From the NCBI GenBank assembly GCA_016301865.1, contig JAEDOP010000005.1:1-18186 (forward strand): a stretch of DNA of 18,186 nucleotides. Reading direction: 5' to 3'. The notes below the pieces were generated by a model. The model saw only the letters and a list, made by a program, of their open reading frames with translations. It was not told the origin of the DNA and made no database searches. The stretch comes from Alphaproteobacteria bacterium (GTDB lineage: Bacteria; Pseudomonadota; Alphaproteobacteria; Rs-D84). The translations under genes and the position numbers were made by a program. This document shows positions 1-7,609 of the stretch, in pieces; positions within the stretch are counted from its first letter, which is position 1; the number at the start of each line of letters is the position of its first letter.

Positions 1-1
1 G

Positions 2-712
2 TTACGCGATGGGTCTGATATTGTGTCGTTTACATATGACAGAATTTATCGCCCGCAATTAATGGTGCGACATGTGCTGAAAATGGATACAGATAATGTT
101 GTGCCACGTCGGATTCATAAACGCTATGATGTTGCGCGGATTCCAACGTTGGTTACAGATGATGTGTATGAATATGCGACCGAACGTACACACAATGCGC
201 CGGGAAAAAAGAAAAAATGGCTGATAAAGCATTGTCAGGTGTGGAAAAATTTGTACCGGCGTGAATTGATAGCGGATATCCCCTTTATCAAAGGGATATT
301 GTTCGAAGATTTCCCATGGTGGAGTCAGGTGATGTTGCGTAATCCGCGTGTGACAATTGCGCCACTGCCGTTATATTTCTATATACCGAATTTTGGTGGG
401 ATTGTATTAAGTGCCAAACAGTTGCGCATTATGCAAAGTTTGTGTACAGGGATTAAAACATCGTTTTTGAAATATCAAGAATCGGCTACACCATATCAGA
501 TGAAAAAATGGTCGGAAAATTTTCAATGGTATTTTATAAACTGGGCGTTCCGGAAAATAAAATATATTGAAAGCGAAGATGAAAAAGTCGCAGCCCAGGA
601 ATGTTTTCGTGAATTGGAACGAATTGGTGCGCTGGACCGGCCACCATTTAAATGGGCGAAAAAGTTACGTATGCAGATTTGTGATTTTATAAAAATGTGT
701 AGTGTAGAATAA
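2..712 (+). CDS. Family 2 glycosyltransferase, C-terminal part (5' truncated)
   Basis: The frame is open from base 2 to a TAA at 710-712, giving 236 residues. Codons upstream of the in-frame GTG at 23 still read as coding (LRDGSDI), so the gene very probably starts before the window and the GTG is not its start. The tail reads VWKNLYRREL, then GILFEDFPWWSQVMLRNPRV, then PLYFYI. This order is typical of the acceptor half of GT2 (GT-A fold, EpsJ/WfgS-like) enzymes, where the acidic ED before an aromatic pair is near the catalytic site. The N-terminal nucleotide-binding half and DxD motif are outside the window. It likely transfers a sugar in surface polysaccharide assembly at the cytoplasmic face. 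Donor and acceptor cannot be told. The neighbours are more glycosyltransferases, and a shared terminator separates it from the convergent Stealth gene. Confidence 0.8.
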   Translation, partial: LRDGSDIVSFTYDRIYRPQLMVRHVLKMDTDNVVPRRIHKRYDVARIPTLVTDDVYEYATERTHNAPGKKKKWLIKHCQVWKNLYRRELIADIPFIKGILFEDFPWWSQVMLRNPRVTIAPLPLYFYIPNFGGIVLSAKQLRIMQSLCTGIKTSFLKYQESATPYQMKKWSENFQWYFINWAFRKIKYIESEDEKVAAQECFRELERIGALDRPPFKWAKKLRMQICDFIKMCSVE

Positions 713-715
713 AAG

Positions 716-745
716 AAAGACCGCCGTTTGGCGGTTTTTATTTTT
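716..745. terminator. Bidirectional intrinsic terminator between convergent genes
   Basis: The stem ACCGCC (720-725), loop GTTT (726-729) and GGCGGT (730-735) are followed by a T-rich run on the plus strand. An A-rich flank on the other side gives a U-rich tail to minus-strand transcripts. It lies just past the glycosyltransferase stop, next to the end of the convergent Stealth gene. Confidence 0.85.
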
Positions 746-1751
746 CAAATTGTGATTTGTCAGGGAACCGTTCAGCCATAAATTTTGCGTTATCGCGCAG
801 GATTGTTTCATCTGAATCGTGTGCGTCGTTGATACAAAATACGGGTGCACGCAACAGGGCAGTACGGGCGCGCGATGTGTCGGTACATACAACAGGTGAA
901 TTTTTTATCCACGGTGAAAAGATTGTGTTGTATATAAGATTGCTGAGTTTATGACGCGTGTGTTTGCGTGCACGGGAATGGATAAATACCGCCCGGTCAT
1001 TGATTAAATCGTACAAGTTAAACAGCCAACGTTGCAGTTCGTTGTTTGTGCGGAATTTGTTGCGGATTTGTTTGTCAATGTGTCCAGTTAACAGTGGATG
1101 ATTGCGACATTCAATCCAACTGGATTTTATGTATGGGTCAATACTGTGTGCAGGGCGATATTTATACAATGATTTACCAAAAATTTTATCGATGCTTTGC
1201 GCAGCAAGGATTAATGTTTGCGTATATTCATCAACCTGGGTCATCCACGTGCCAATGTTTTTATCGTGTTTTGCGTGGGTGCTGTATAAAATTCGTGCAC
1301 GACCGCGCGCATCATAAAAAAAGTCGGGCGTCAGGGGACGGTTAAAGAACATGTCGTCATTCATTAATAAAAAGTGTTCGGACAGTCCCGGTATGTTTGG
1401 TATGCACATCTCAATCGCAACGGAATTAAATGTTGGTAATGCATCATGTGGCATGATTTGTTCGTGTGGAACAATTGTGATTTTGGGATGTTTGATGTTT
1501 AGCCAACGTGGCACTTGGTTAAACCCAGTAATAATATAGATATGGTTTACCCATGGGGCAAATTTATCAACGCTGCGCAGGGAATACAAGAATTCGCCAT
1601 TGTCGCGCCAGCGCGCATTTGTAGATGCGTCATTGCTGACAGGTTTTTCGCCTTTGATGATTTCCAGCCATTTATCCTTTTGGGCACGCCATTTTTTGTC
1701 GCTGTCGTCAACCCACAGGTACACAATGTCTATTTTCATATCTGGTGTCAT
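738..1751 (-). CDS. Stealth-family sugar-phosphate transferase
   Basis: This 337-residue protein shows the four conserved blocks of the Stealth family (relatives of the GlcNAc-1-phosphotransferase alpha/beta subunit and capsule phosphotransferases). CR1 is IDIVYLWVDDSDKKW (7-21). CR2 runs from RWRDNGEF (48) through HIYIIT (70-75) to LLMNDDMFF (128-136). CR3 is HSIDPYIKSSW (202-212) with NHPLLTGHID. CR4 is FCINDA (305-310). Known members transfer a hexose-1-phosphate from a nucleotide sugar to form phosphodiester-linked polysaccharide, so that is the expected reaction in the cytoplasm. Specificity is unknown. The start at 1751 has AGGGG about 8 bases upstream, inside the end of the preceding gene. 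A second Met at residue 5 is a possible alternative start. It is the last gene of a three-gene operon, 3 bases after the previous stop. Confidence 0.9.
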   Translation of the reverse strand: MTPDMKIDIVYLWVDDSDKKWRAQKDKWLEIIKGEKPVSNDASTNARWRDNGEFLYSLRSVDKFAPWVNHIYIITGFNQVPRWLNIKHPKITIVPHEQIMPHDALPTFNSVAIEMCIPNIPGLSEHFLLMNDDMFFNRPLTPDFFYDARGRARILYSTHAKHDKNIGTWMTQVDEYTQTLILAAQSIDKIFGKSLYKYRPAHSIDPYIKSSWIECRNHPLLTGHIDKQIRNKFRTNNELQRWLFNLYDLINDRAVFIHSRARKHTRHKLSNLIYNTIFSPWIKNSPVVCTDTSRARTALLRAPVFCINDAHDSDETILRDNAKFMAERFPDKSQFEK

Positions 1752-1754
1752 AGT

Positions 1755-2585
1755 CTATACCCCTGATTTTTGAAACCGTTCTGGAATTTTAACAATGCGT
1801 TTTATCCCCAGCATGCCGGGTTTGTCCCATGCGTAAATTGGGCGGAAAATACGTTGCATAATACGGGCAATTTTTAACCATTTTTCGCCATGCGCGGGGC
1901 GATTTGTGACATCGTTTATTGTGCCGTTGCCACGACGCTTTAAATGATTTACCCAATCGGGACCGCGCGCCGCGGCCTTGGCCACCAGCATTTCCATATC
2001 AACCGCACCAAAATGTAACAGATATAAATTCGGGTCAATGTGGAAATTGTGACCGTTTATGCTGTGGAATCCAGAACCCCATCGGACGGGGCGGTTTATT
2101 ACAACAGGCTTGGTATATCGGGTCGATAACAGGGCGTATGCACGCTGGGCCAAAAACGGTTTGGATGAATCCAGGGGCTTTTCATGTGTAAGGTGTTGCC
2201 CCACATCCAGCCCCAGACCCGATAGCGTTGTGTTGATTTGTTTATCCGATAGATATTGTGCCAATGATGTGTTCAGGGCAGGGTCAACAATCAAAAATTC
2301 GTCGCAATCGCACCCGATTACAATGTCATATTTTTTTAGTAATTTGTTTGCCAGGTCGGACATTTTGCCAATGCGGTATTTGTCGCCGGCACTGCGTGAC
2401 ATGTCGGTGTGTGGCAGTTTTGTTATATGTGCCGCGCCCGCGTTTTCAGGAATGTCTTGGTCTGTGCCATCCAGATAGATGTATAAATTTTCAGTGCCAA
2501 TTTCGCGACCATAGTATTCAATCCAACGGGACAGAAAAAATGTATCGTTTCGTGCCATTGTGATGGCGGCAATGCGTTTGGTCAT
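1755..2585 (-). CDS. GT2_4-type glycosyltransferase
   Basis: This 276-residue protein begins AAITMARNDTFFLSRWIEYY (6-25), then NLYIYLDGTDQ (33-43), and has CDCDEFLIVDP at 92-102. That pattern (an N-terminal RN motif, LDG, and an acidic D-x-D-E-F motif binding metal and nucleotide sugar) is the signature of the Glyco_tranf_2_4 / GT92-like group of GT-A transferases. It probably adds one sugar during polysaccharide synthesis. The substrate cannot be read from sequence. No membrane segment or signal peptide is visible. The start has AAGGA 8 bases upstream and lies 2 bases after the stop of the RgpF-like gene. The Stealth gene follows after 3 bases, so the three are almost certainly co-transcribed and translationally coupled. 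Confidence 0.82.
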   Translation of the reverse strand: MTKRIAAITMARNDTFFLSRWIEYYGREIGTENLYIYLDGTDQDIPENAGAAHITKLPHTDMSRSAGDKYRIGKMSDLANKLLKKYDIVIGCDCDEFLIVDPALNTSLAQYLSDKQINTTLSGLGLDVGQHLTHEKPLDSSKPFLAQRAYALLSTRYTKPVVINRPVRWGSGFHSINGHNFHIDPNLYLLHFGAVDMEMLVAKAAARGPDWVNHLKRRGNGTINDVTNRPAHGEKWLKIARIMQRIFRPIYAWDKPGMLGIKRIVKIPERFQKSGV

Positions 2586-2587
2586 AA

Positions 2588-3436
2588 CTAGATTCCTTCG
2601 ATAAATAATTTATATATTGCGTGGTGTATTTGTCGTACCATTATTTTAAGTGGGTTGGATGTTAACAGCCAATTAACATATTTTGTCCCATATATCCGTT
2701 CGGCAGATGACATAATTGCATCGCGTGTGGTTGGCGCAATGTGTTGCAGTACGTATAAAATTTGTCGCCCCAGTGCGCCATGGTTTCTGGAAAAGGCGAC
2801 GCGTTTCATAAAAGGCATTTTTGCGCAGTATAATTTTTTTATGTCATTGTACACACCGCGACCACGCGCAGAATAAATGCAATACCATGATAAATTATGT
2901 TGCATGATCAGTTTGGTTAATCCCTGTTCGTATTCACGTGTGATTAATCCCTTGGATTTTTGTTTTGTGATGCCATGCATAAATGTATCAAACCATTTTG
3001 CCGTAAATGCAGTTGGGCGTAATCCAATAAACCAAGACTGAATATGTGGATGTTCGCGATGTGGATTCTTTACAAGGCCAAATGCATCAGATTGGCTGGA
3101 TTCTAGTTTTTTTAAATATGGTGTCAGGTCATATAATGGGCCATACACGGAATCGTTAATCATATAAATAAAATCATAATCGGTCAGGTTCAAATTTTCA
3201 GTTGACCAAATATATGCGCGTTTATAAGAACCGAAATCATATTCCCCGTGACGCACGCCGGTTGCATGTACGCAGTATTTCTGGATTTTTTTTAATTCTG
3301 GGTCGGGGGTGTCTGAATCCATGCATAACACAATGTCACCAAATTTTGACACGGATGAAACATAGTGGACAAGTGCATCGTCAATGATGCCGTCTTTGTC
3401 ATAGCCTGCAAACAGAAATAAACGCTTTTTATTCAT
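2588..3436 (-). CDS. RgpF-like (rhamnan synthesis F family) glycosyltransferase
   Basis: This 282-residue protein has landmarks of the rhamnan synthesis F family: AGYDKDGIIDDALVHYV near the N-terminus (10-26), HGEYDFGSYKRAY (63-75) and IYMINDSVYGPLYDL (90-104), followed by SWFIGLRPTAF. Family members act in synthesis of rhamnose-rich polysaccharides such as streptococcal rhamnan and some O-antigens. A rhamnosyl or related transfer is therefore plausible, more so because a complete dTDP-rhamnose operon lies downstream at 13383-16599. The link is inference, since the family also accompanies other sugars. The protein is cytosolic by appearance. It is the first gene of the minus-strand operon, and its ATG has only a weak GGAA upstream. 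A candidate promoter lies in the 70-base gap shared with the divergent GT61 gene. Confidence 0.82.
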   Translation of the reverse strand: MNKKRLFLFAGYDKDGIIDDALVHYVSSVSKFGDIVLCMDSDTPDPELKKIQKYCVHATGVRHGEYDFGSYKRAYIWSTENLNLTDYDFIYMINDSVYGPLYDLTPYLKKLESSQSDAFGLVKNPHREHPHIQSWFIGLRPTAFTAKWFDTFMHGITKQKSKGLITREYEQGLTKLIMQHNLSWYCIYSARGRGVYNDIKKLYCAKMPFMKRVAFSRNHGALGRQILYVLQHIAPTTRDAIMSSAERIYGTKYVNWLLTSNPLKIMVRQIHHAIYKLFIEGI

Positions 3437-3462
3437 TGTGATAGTTTTCCGTTCAGTTATAG

Positions 3463-3489
3463 TTTATAATATGTTTGACTAATTTTCAA
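3463..3489 (-). promoter_or_regulatory. Candidate promoter for the rgpF-like operon
   Basis: Read on the minus strand, TTGAAA (3484-3489) and TATAAA (3463-3468) are separated by 15 bases, shorter than the usual 16-18. It overlaps a plus-strand TATAAT, so the two divergent transcripts may compete. This is sequence match only. Confidence 0.4.
3465..3470 (+). promoter_or_regulatory. Candidate -10 box (TATAAT) for the GT61-like gene
   Basis: A perfect TATAAT lies 36 bases before the ATG at 3507. No convincing -35 is seen at the right distance. The ribosome site AGGGGG (3496-3501) follows, 5 bases before the ATG. Confidence 0.4.
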
Positions 3490-3506
3490 GATATTAGGGG
3501 GTTATT

Positions 3507-4712
3507 ATGAAGGCAAGGTTTTATACCACGCGTGCGTATGAAAAGTATTTGTTGCAACAGATTAAGGGTGTTGCAGAACGCCATAATATGGGGGTGGATG
3601 TAATAGATTCTGGGGCGTTTATTGTTGATGTAAAATCAGGTGCGTTTGGTGTGTTCGATATGGGTGGAAATTTGGTGAAATCAAGCCTGCAATGGCGTGG
3701 AAATAACACAAATTGTATTCCCCATGGGACTGTAAGGCGCGCTGGTGTTGGGTTCTGTGATTGTGACGCGGTGTTTTTAGGAAATGCATATCCCCACTTT
3801 GGACATTTTTTGATAGAACATTTAAATCGTGCCTGGGGGATGGATGATTGTCCGGGTGATAATGTTAAATATGTTTTTGTTGATAATAAAAATATTGGTG
3901 CAAAGCCCTGGTTGTTTGATTTTATGGAATTGCTGGGAATCAGGCGCGATGATGTATTAATTCTGAATCAGTCAATGCGATTTCGTCGCGTGTTTATTCC
4001 GTCGCAATCGTTTAATAATTCTGGCAGGTGGTGGGCAAAACAGTTTGTTATTCCGTTTGATAAAATGCGGGATAACGCACATGTTGATGAAGTGTGGGAC
4101 AAAGTATATGTATCGCGCGCCAGGTTGCCGGAAAATATGCGCACATATGGTGAAGAGAAAATACAACATATATTTGAAAAAAATGGATTTCATATAATAT
4201 ATCCAGAAACATTACCGTTGGCGCAGCAGGTGGCAATAATCGGTAATGCGCGTGTTCTGGCGGGGTGTGCGGGAACGGCGTTGCATTTGGCATTGTTTAT
4301 GAAGCCTGGTGGTCATGTAATTCAGTTAAACCGTACAAATGCAATCAAAGATAGTGGGGTGTTGCAGTATCGTATGTGTCAGATGAAAAATTTGGATTTT
4401 GATGTGGTGGCGGCTTCTGTTGAAGAATTTAAATCACAACACGGTGGTACGCACGCGCCACAAATTATCGGCGTGAATGAAAATCTGAGGGCGTTTTTGG
4501 ACGCGAATGGTTTTGAATATACAGACAATGATTTGGTAATGGATGATGGTGAATTGGCGCGATATCGTGCCCAGGTGGATTTATTTCGTCAATCGCATGG
4601 GGGACAGTTTATACAAAAATTAAAAAAATTGTCTATCAAGGTGATTGCCTGTTTTGTGCCGGGGCGTATTATGCGTGGTCGCGTCAGAAAATGGCTGAAA
4701 GAACATTGGTAG
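3507..4712 (+). CDS. GT61 (DUF563)-type glycosyltransferase
   Basis: This 401-residue protein resembles the GT61/DUF563 family. It has GNAYPHFGHFLIEHLNRAW at 92-110 (the conserved N-x-x-H-x-x-E-x-L-x-R stretch), KVYVSR at 199-204 followed by the E-x-x-I pattern, then FEKNGFHIIYPETLPLAQQV (223-242) and GCAGTALHLALFM (253-265). Bacterial members act in capsule or O-antigen synthesis, and the donor varies. No signal peptide is seen. The basic C-terminus (RGRVRKWLKEHW) may rest on the membrane, which is an inference. The start is supported by AGGGGG 5 bases upstream. It diverges from the minus-strand glycosyltransferase operon and converges on typA, ending at a shared terminator, so it is probably a single-gene transcript. 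Confidence 0.82.
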   Translation: MKARFYTTRAYEKYLLQQIKGVAERHNMGVDVIDSGAFIVDVKSGAFGVFDMGGNLVKSSLQWRGNNTNCIPHGTVRRAGVGFCDCDAVFLGNAYPHFGHFLIEHLNRAWGMDDCPGDNVKYVFVDNKNIGAKPWLFDFMELLGIRRDDVLILNQSMRFRRVFIPSQSFNNSGRWWAKQFVIPFDKMRDNAHVDEVWDKVYVSRARLPENMRTYGEEKIQHIFEKNGFHIIYPETLPLAQQVAIIGNARVLAGCAGTALHLALFMKPGGHVIQLNRTNAIKDSGVLQYRMCQMKNLDFDVVAASVEEFKSQHGGTHAPQIIGVNENLRAFLDANGFEYTDNDLVMDDGELARYRAQVDLFRQSHGGQFIQKLKKLSIKVIACFVPGRIMRGRVRKWLKEHW

Positions 4713-4713
4713 G

Positions 4714-4742
4714 AAAAAATCCCGCCGGTTGGCGGGATTTTT
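4714..4742. terminator. Bidirectional intrinsic terminator
   Basis: CCCGCC (4721-4726), loop GGTT and GGCGGG (4731-4736) are extended by paired A and T runs on both sides, giving about 13 paired positions. It lies after the GT61-like stop and overlaps the typA stop codon, so it can serve both convergent transcripts. Confidence 0.9.
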
Positions 4743-6573
4743 ATTCTTCGACGTGTTTCTTTAATTTTTTACGCGTGTTGCTGTCCAGTTCCCGTTTGCG
4801 CAGACGAATGGTGGCGGGTGTGACCTCTACCAATTCATCGTCCAGGATATAGGACAGGGCTTCTTCTAGCGAGATACGGCGTGGTGGGGCCAAGAATAAC
4901 TTTTCATCGGCTGTCACCGAACGCATGTTGGTTAATTCTTTGCCTTTGACTGGGTTGACTTCTAGGTCGTTTTCTTTGCTGTGTTCGCCGATAATCATGC
5001 CCGAATAAACTTCGGTTTGTGGGTCGATGAACAATGTGCCACGTGGTTGCAGGTTAAACAGTGCGTATGTGGCGGCGTTGCCTTTTTCCATCGAAACCAA
5101 TACGCCTGGGCGATAGTGCTGGATTGGACCGCGATATAAATCGTATTTATCAAATACACGGTTCATGATACCTGTGCCACGTGTGTCGGTGCGGAATTCA
5201 GATAAATAACCAATCATACCACGTGAAGGGGCGGAAAATACAATGCGTGTTTTGCCGGCGCCGGATGCCTTCATTTCGGATATTGTTGCCTTGCGCTTGG
5301 TCATTTTTTCAATTACAATACCGGAAAATTCGTCGTCTACGTCGATAACAACGTCTTCGATTGGTTCTAGTTTTTCGCCGTTTTCATTTGTTTGCATTCC
5401 AACGCGTGGACGCGATACGGATAATTCAAAGCCTTCGCGGCGCATTGTTTCAATTAAAATACCCAACTGCAATTCACCGCGGCCGGATACCTCGAACGCT
5501 TCGTTATTTTCGCTTTGTTCAACACGCAGGGCGATGTTTGTTTCGGCTTCTTTGAACAGGCGTTCACCAATCATACGCGAAGTCAATTTTTTGCCACTTT
5601 TACCCGCCAATGGGGACGTGTTTACAAAAAATGTCATGGTCAAGGTTGGTGGGTCGATTGGCATGGCCGGGATTGGTTCGGTAACCGATGGGTCGCACAG
5701 TGTGTCCGCCACGGTTGCTTTGCTGAATCCAGCCACAACAACGATGTCGCCGGCGGATGCGGTTTCGCGTGAAACCTTTTCAACGCCACGGTGTTCAATA
5801 ATCTTGGTGATTTTTGCGTTTTCAATAAATTCGCCGTTGCGGTTGATTGCTTTGACCGATTGGCCAATGCGTACAGTGCCGGATTCAATTTTCCCGGTTA
5901 AAATGCGGCCGACATAGGGGTCTGCCTCTAATGTGGTGGCCAACATTGTAAATGGTGCGTCCAGCTGGCAACGTGTGCCATTGCAATCAGGGGCGGGTAC
6001 ATGGTCGACAATCAACTGGAACAGGGGGGTTAAATCCTTGCGTTCGTCGTTCAAATCACGTACGGCCCAACCGTCGCGACCAACCGCGTATAAATACGGG
6101 AAATCCAATTGTGAATCCGTTGCGCCCAGTTTATCAAACAGGTCAAATGTTTCAGATAAAACTTCGCCTGGGCGGGCGTCGCAACGGTCGATTTTGTTGA
6201 TGCAAACGATTGGACGCAGGCCCAGTTTCAAGGCCTTGGATAATACAAATTTTGTTTGTGGCATTGGACCTTCGGCACTGTCAACCAGCAGTACGACGCC
6301 GTCAACCATGGATAAAATACGTTCAACTTCGCCACCAAAGTCCGCGTGGCCCGGTGTGTCAACAATGTTAATTTTATATTCGCCCCACTGGATTGATGTG
6401 GGTTTGGCGGAAATTGTAATGCCGCGTTCGCGTTCGATATCACCACTGTCCATTACGCGTTCGTCAACGCGTTCGTTGTCGCGGAATGTGCCCGCCTGTT
6501 TTAACATATTGTCAACCAGGGTTGTTTTGCCGTGGTCAACGTGTGCAATAATTGCAATATTGCGAATCTTCAT
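4741..6573 (-). CDS. typA: Ribosome-associated translational GTPase TypA/BipA
   Basis: This is a 610-residue protein of usual family length (about 605-615). The GTPase motifs are all present: G1 AHVDHGKT (10-17), G2 RGIT (50-53), G3 DTPGH (72-76) and G4 NKID (126-129). EF-Tu-like domain 2, two EF-G-like domains and the BipA-specific C-terminal domain follow (SAPSRGMIGYLSEFRTDTRG, then NLQPRGTLFIDP). TypA binds the ribosome near the EF-G site and supports 50S assembly and growth under stress or cold, and it affects surface and virulence traits in several bacteria. The start has GGGG 7 bases upstream. It stands alone on the minus strand and converges on the GT61-like gene. A candidate promoter lies at 6609-6635, overlapped by a short dyad. 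Nothing is missing. Confidence 0.97.
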   Translation of the reverse strand: MKIRNIAIIAHVDHGKTTLVDNMLKQAGTFRDNERVDERVMDSGDIERERGITISAKPTSIQWGEYKINIVDTPGHADFGGEVERILSMVDGVVLLVDSAEGPMPQTKFVLSKALKLGLRPIVCINKIDRCDARPGEVLSETFDLFDKLGATDSQLDFPYLYAVGRDGWAVRDLNDERKDLTPLFQLIVDHVPAPDCNGTRCQLDAPFTMLATTLEADPYVGRILTGKIESGTVRIGQSVKAINRNGEFIENAKITKIIEHRGVEKVSRETASAGDIVVVAGFSKATVADTLCDPSVTEPIPAMPIDPPTLTMTFFVNTSPLAGKSGKKLTSRMIGERLFKEAETNIALRVEQSENNEAFEVSGRGELQLGILIETMRREGFELSVSRPRVGMQTNENGEKLEPIEDVVIDVDDEFSGIVIEKMTKRKATISEMKASGAGKTRIVFSAPSRGMIGYLSEFRTDTRGTGIMNRVFDKYDLYRGPIQHYRPGVLVSMEKGNAATYALFNLQPRGTLFIDPQTEVYSGMIIGEHSKENDLEVNPVKGKELTNMRSVTADEKLFLAPPRRISLEEALSYILDDELVEVTPATIRLRKRELDSNTRKKLKKHVEE

Positions 6574-6608
6574 TGGTTTGCCCCATTTTTTTAGTTTTTC
6601 CGATGTAG

Positions 6609-6635
6609 GTTATACCTAATTGTGTGACTTTTCAA
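6609..6635 (-). promoter_or_regulatory. Candidate typA promoter overlapped by a dyad
   Basis: On the minus strand, TTGAAA (6630-6635) is 15 bases from TATAAC (6609-6614). The -10 lies within a perfect short dyad TAGGT-TAT-ACCTA (6606-6618), a possible operator. A dyad this short could be chance. Confidence 0.4.
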
Positions 6636-6653
6636 CTTTTTTATGTCTAAATA

Positions 6654-6681
6654 TTGACATTTGTGTAAATTTGTCTATATT
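6654..6681 (+). promoter_or_regulatory. Sigma70-type promoter upstream of the 109-residue gene
   Basis: TTGACA (6654-6659) and TATATT (6676-6681) are 16 bases apart, a strong match to the housekeeping consensus. A dyad TTGGTT-G-AACCAA (6694-6706) lies in the predicted leader, just before the ribosome site AAGGAG (6711-6716). Confidence 0.7.
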
Positions 6682-6722
6682 TATAGGTGTGAGTTGGTTG
6701 AACCAAACCAAAGGAGTTTGAA

Positions 6723-7052
6723 ATGACATTTATATACGAGTTTAATTTAGATGGTGCAAAGTTGGCGTGGCGTCATTTGTGCAACAAGATTAATGGTAAT
6801 GACAAATTGATTCAGGAGTATTTTGCAATTTCTGGTCGGTTGTTGGATGCGCAACGTTATGCGAAAAGCAAAAATCGCAAGCAGAAATTACGTCGTGCGT
6901 ATAATATGTTGACTGAATCCAAGGTTGTGCCATTGGGTGGTAATAAATTTGATTTGCAGGGCTATAATGCGGGTATGGCCACGCGTGCACAGAACCTGGC
7001 CAAGGTTTTGCAGGGGCGTGCGATGCTGGAACGTTTAGGATTGTCCAGATAG
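6723..7052 (+). CDS. Hypothetical basic protein, 109 residues
   Basis: I do not recognise this protein. It begins MTFIYEFNLDGAKLAWRHLC and is lysine- and arginine-rich, most clearly around YAKSKNRKQKLRRAYNM (46-62). It has a conserved-looking glycine patch, PLGGNKFDLQGYNAGM (70-85), and a helical-looking tail. No signal peptide or membrane segment is seen, so it is probably cytoplasmic. It may bind nucleic acid because of the basic patch, which is only an inference. Coding status is well supported by a strong promoter, a textbook AAGGAG 6 bases before the ATG, and genome-like codon use. It is followed after 43 bases by another small unknown gene that has its own promoter, whose -35 lies inside this gene's end. 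Confidence 0.7.
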   Translation: MTFIYEFNLDGAKLAWRHLCNKINGNDKLIQEYFAISGRLLDAQRYAKSKNRKQKLRRAYNMLTESKVVPLGGNKFDLQGYNAGMATRAQNLAKVLQGRAMLERLGLSR

Positions 7053-7069
7053 CAAATTTATGATATAAT
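7041..7069 (+). promoter_or_regulatory. Promoter of the 148-residue gene, with extended -10
   Basis: TTGTCC (7041-7046) and TATAAT (7064-7069) are separated by 17 bases, and TG at 7061-7062 makes the extended form TGATATAAT. It overlaps the end of the preceding gene. The predicted start near 7076 leaves room for the ribosome site AAGGAAA (7084-7090). Confidence 0.65.
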
Positions 7070-7095
7070 TGTGTCAGGCAAAAAAGGAAAATAAA

Positions 7096-7542
7096 ATGAT
7101 TGATTATAACGCAACATTGCAAAAGTTTTTTGACGAGGTTGTCTTGTTCTTGGACAAGCGTAAATCACGCGCCAGCAGCGAATTTGAATACAATCGTATT
7201 GTTAACGCCATGGCCCAGGTGCGTGCAGTCGCAGCAAATCCAAAAAAGTATGCGGACTATGATGCGCGTGTGAAAGATGGTTTGGCAAGAATGGACCTGG
7301 TTGGCGCATTCATGCCAACCCCACATGATAACAGTGTGTATTTGATTTATAATAAGGTGCTGTGTAATATGGCAAAGTTGCACAGTCAGTTTGACTGGGA
7401 ACGGGGCGAAGCGCAAAAGGTTTTGTTAAATGCGTTAAAACAGATGAAATATAAAAATGCCGGCAATATATTAAAGGATTTCTATTTCCCATTTGTAAGT
7501 CCGGAAAAGTATGCGGTGAAAAAAGATTCAAGGACACGTTAA
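7096..7542 (+). CDS. Hypothetical protein, 148 residues
   Basis: I do not recognise this protein. It begins MIDYNATLQKFFDEVVLFLD and looks mostly helical, with a mix of acidic and basic residues and a Phe/Tyr/Pro-rich tail (DFYFPFVSPEKY). No signal peptide or membrane segment is visible. I chose the ATG at 7096 because AAGGAAA ends 5 bases upstream. A longer reading from a TTG at 7069 would put the start inside the promoter's -10 box. The gene has its own promoter and a strong terminator 10 bases after the stop, so it can be an independent transcript even though it follows the 109-residue gene on the same strand. I see no clear sequence similarity between the two proteins. Confidence 0.72.
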   Translation: MIDYNATLQKFFDEVVLFLDKRKSRASSEFEYNRIVNAMAQVRAVAANPKKYADYDARVKDGLARMDLVGAFMPTPHDNSVYLIYNKVLCNMAKLHSQFDWERGEAQKVLLNALKQMKYKNAGNILKDFYFPFVSPEKYAVKKDSRTR

Positions 7543-7550
7543 GAAAAAAG

Positions 7551-7582
7551 AACAGGCGGTAAATTTATCGCCTGTTTTTTTG
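7551..7582 (+). terminator. Intrinsic terminator upstream of ftsK
   Basis: The stem ACAGGCG (7552-7558) / CGCCTGT (7569-7575) has a self-complementary GTAAATTTAT interior and a run of seven T. It ends the small-gene transcript. The ftsK candidate promoter begins only a few bases beyond. Confidence 0.9.
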
Positions 7583-7591
7583 TTTAATTTG

Positions 7592-7600
7592 TGATAAAAT
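7592..7600 (+). promoter_or_regulatory. Extended -10 promoter of ftsK, nearly leaderless
   Basis: TG at 7592-7593, one base, then TAAAAT (7595-7600) form an extended -10. No good -35 is seen. Normal spacing would place the transcript start near 7607, only about 3 bases before the ATG at 7610. No ribosome-binding site is visible before that ATG. Confidence 0.5.
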
Positions 7601-7609
7601 ACAAACATT

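Noticed and set aside
5243..5917. Long plus-strand open frame of 224 codons inside typA
   Set aside because: It is antisense to a complete, motif-perfect TypA and its translation resembles no protein. It is a shadow of typA codon bias.
5933..6619. Plus-strand open frame of 228 codons opposite the N-terminus of typA
   Set aside because: It is antisense to the GTPase motifs, with low-complexity Ser/Arg-rich text and no ribosome site.
7069..7095. TTG start extending the 148-residue protein by 9 residues
   Set aside because: The TTG overlaps the last base of the TATAAT box and has no ribosome site, while ATG 7096 has AAGGAAA in place.
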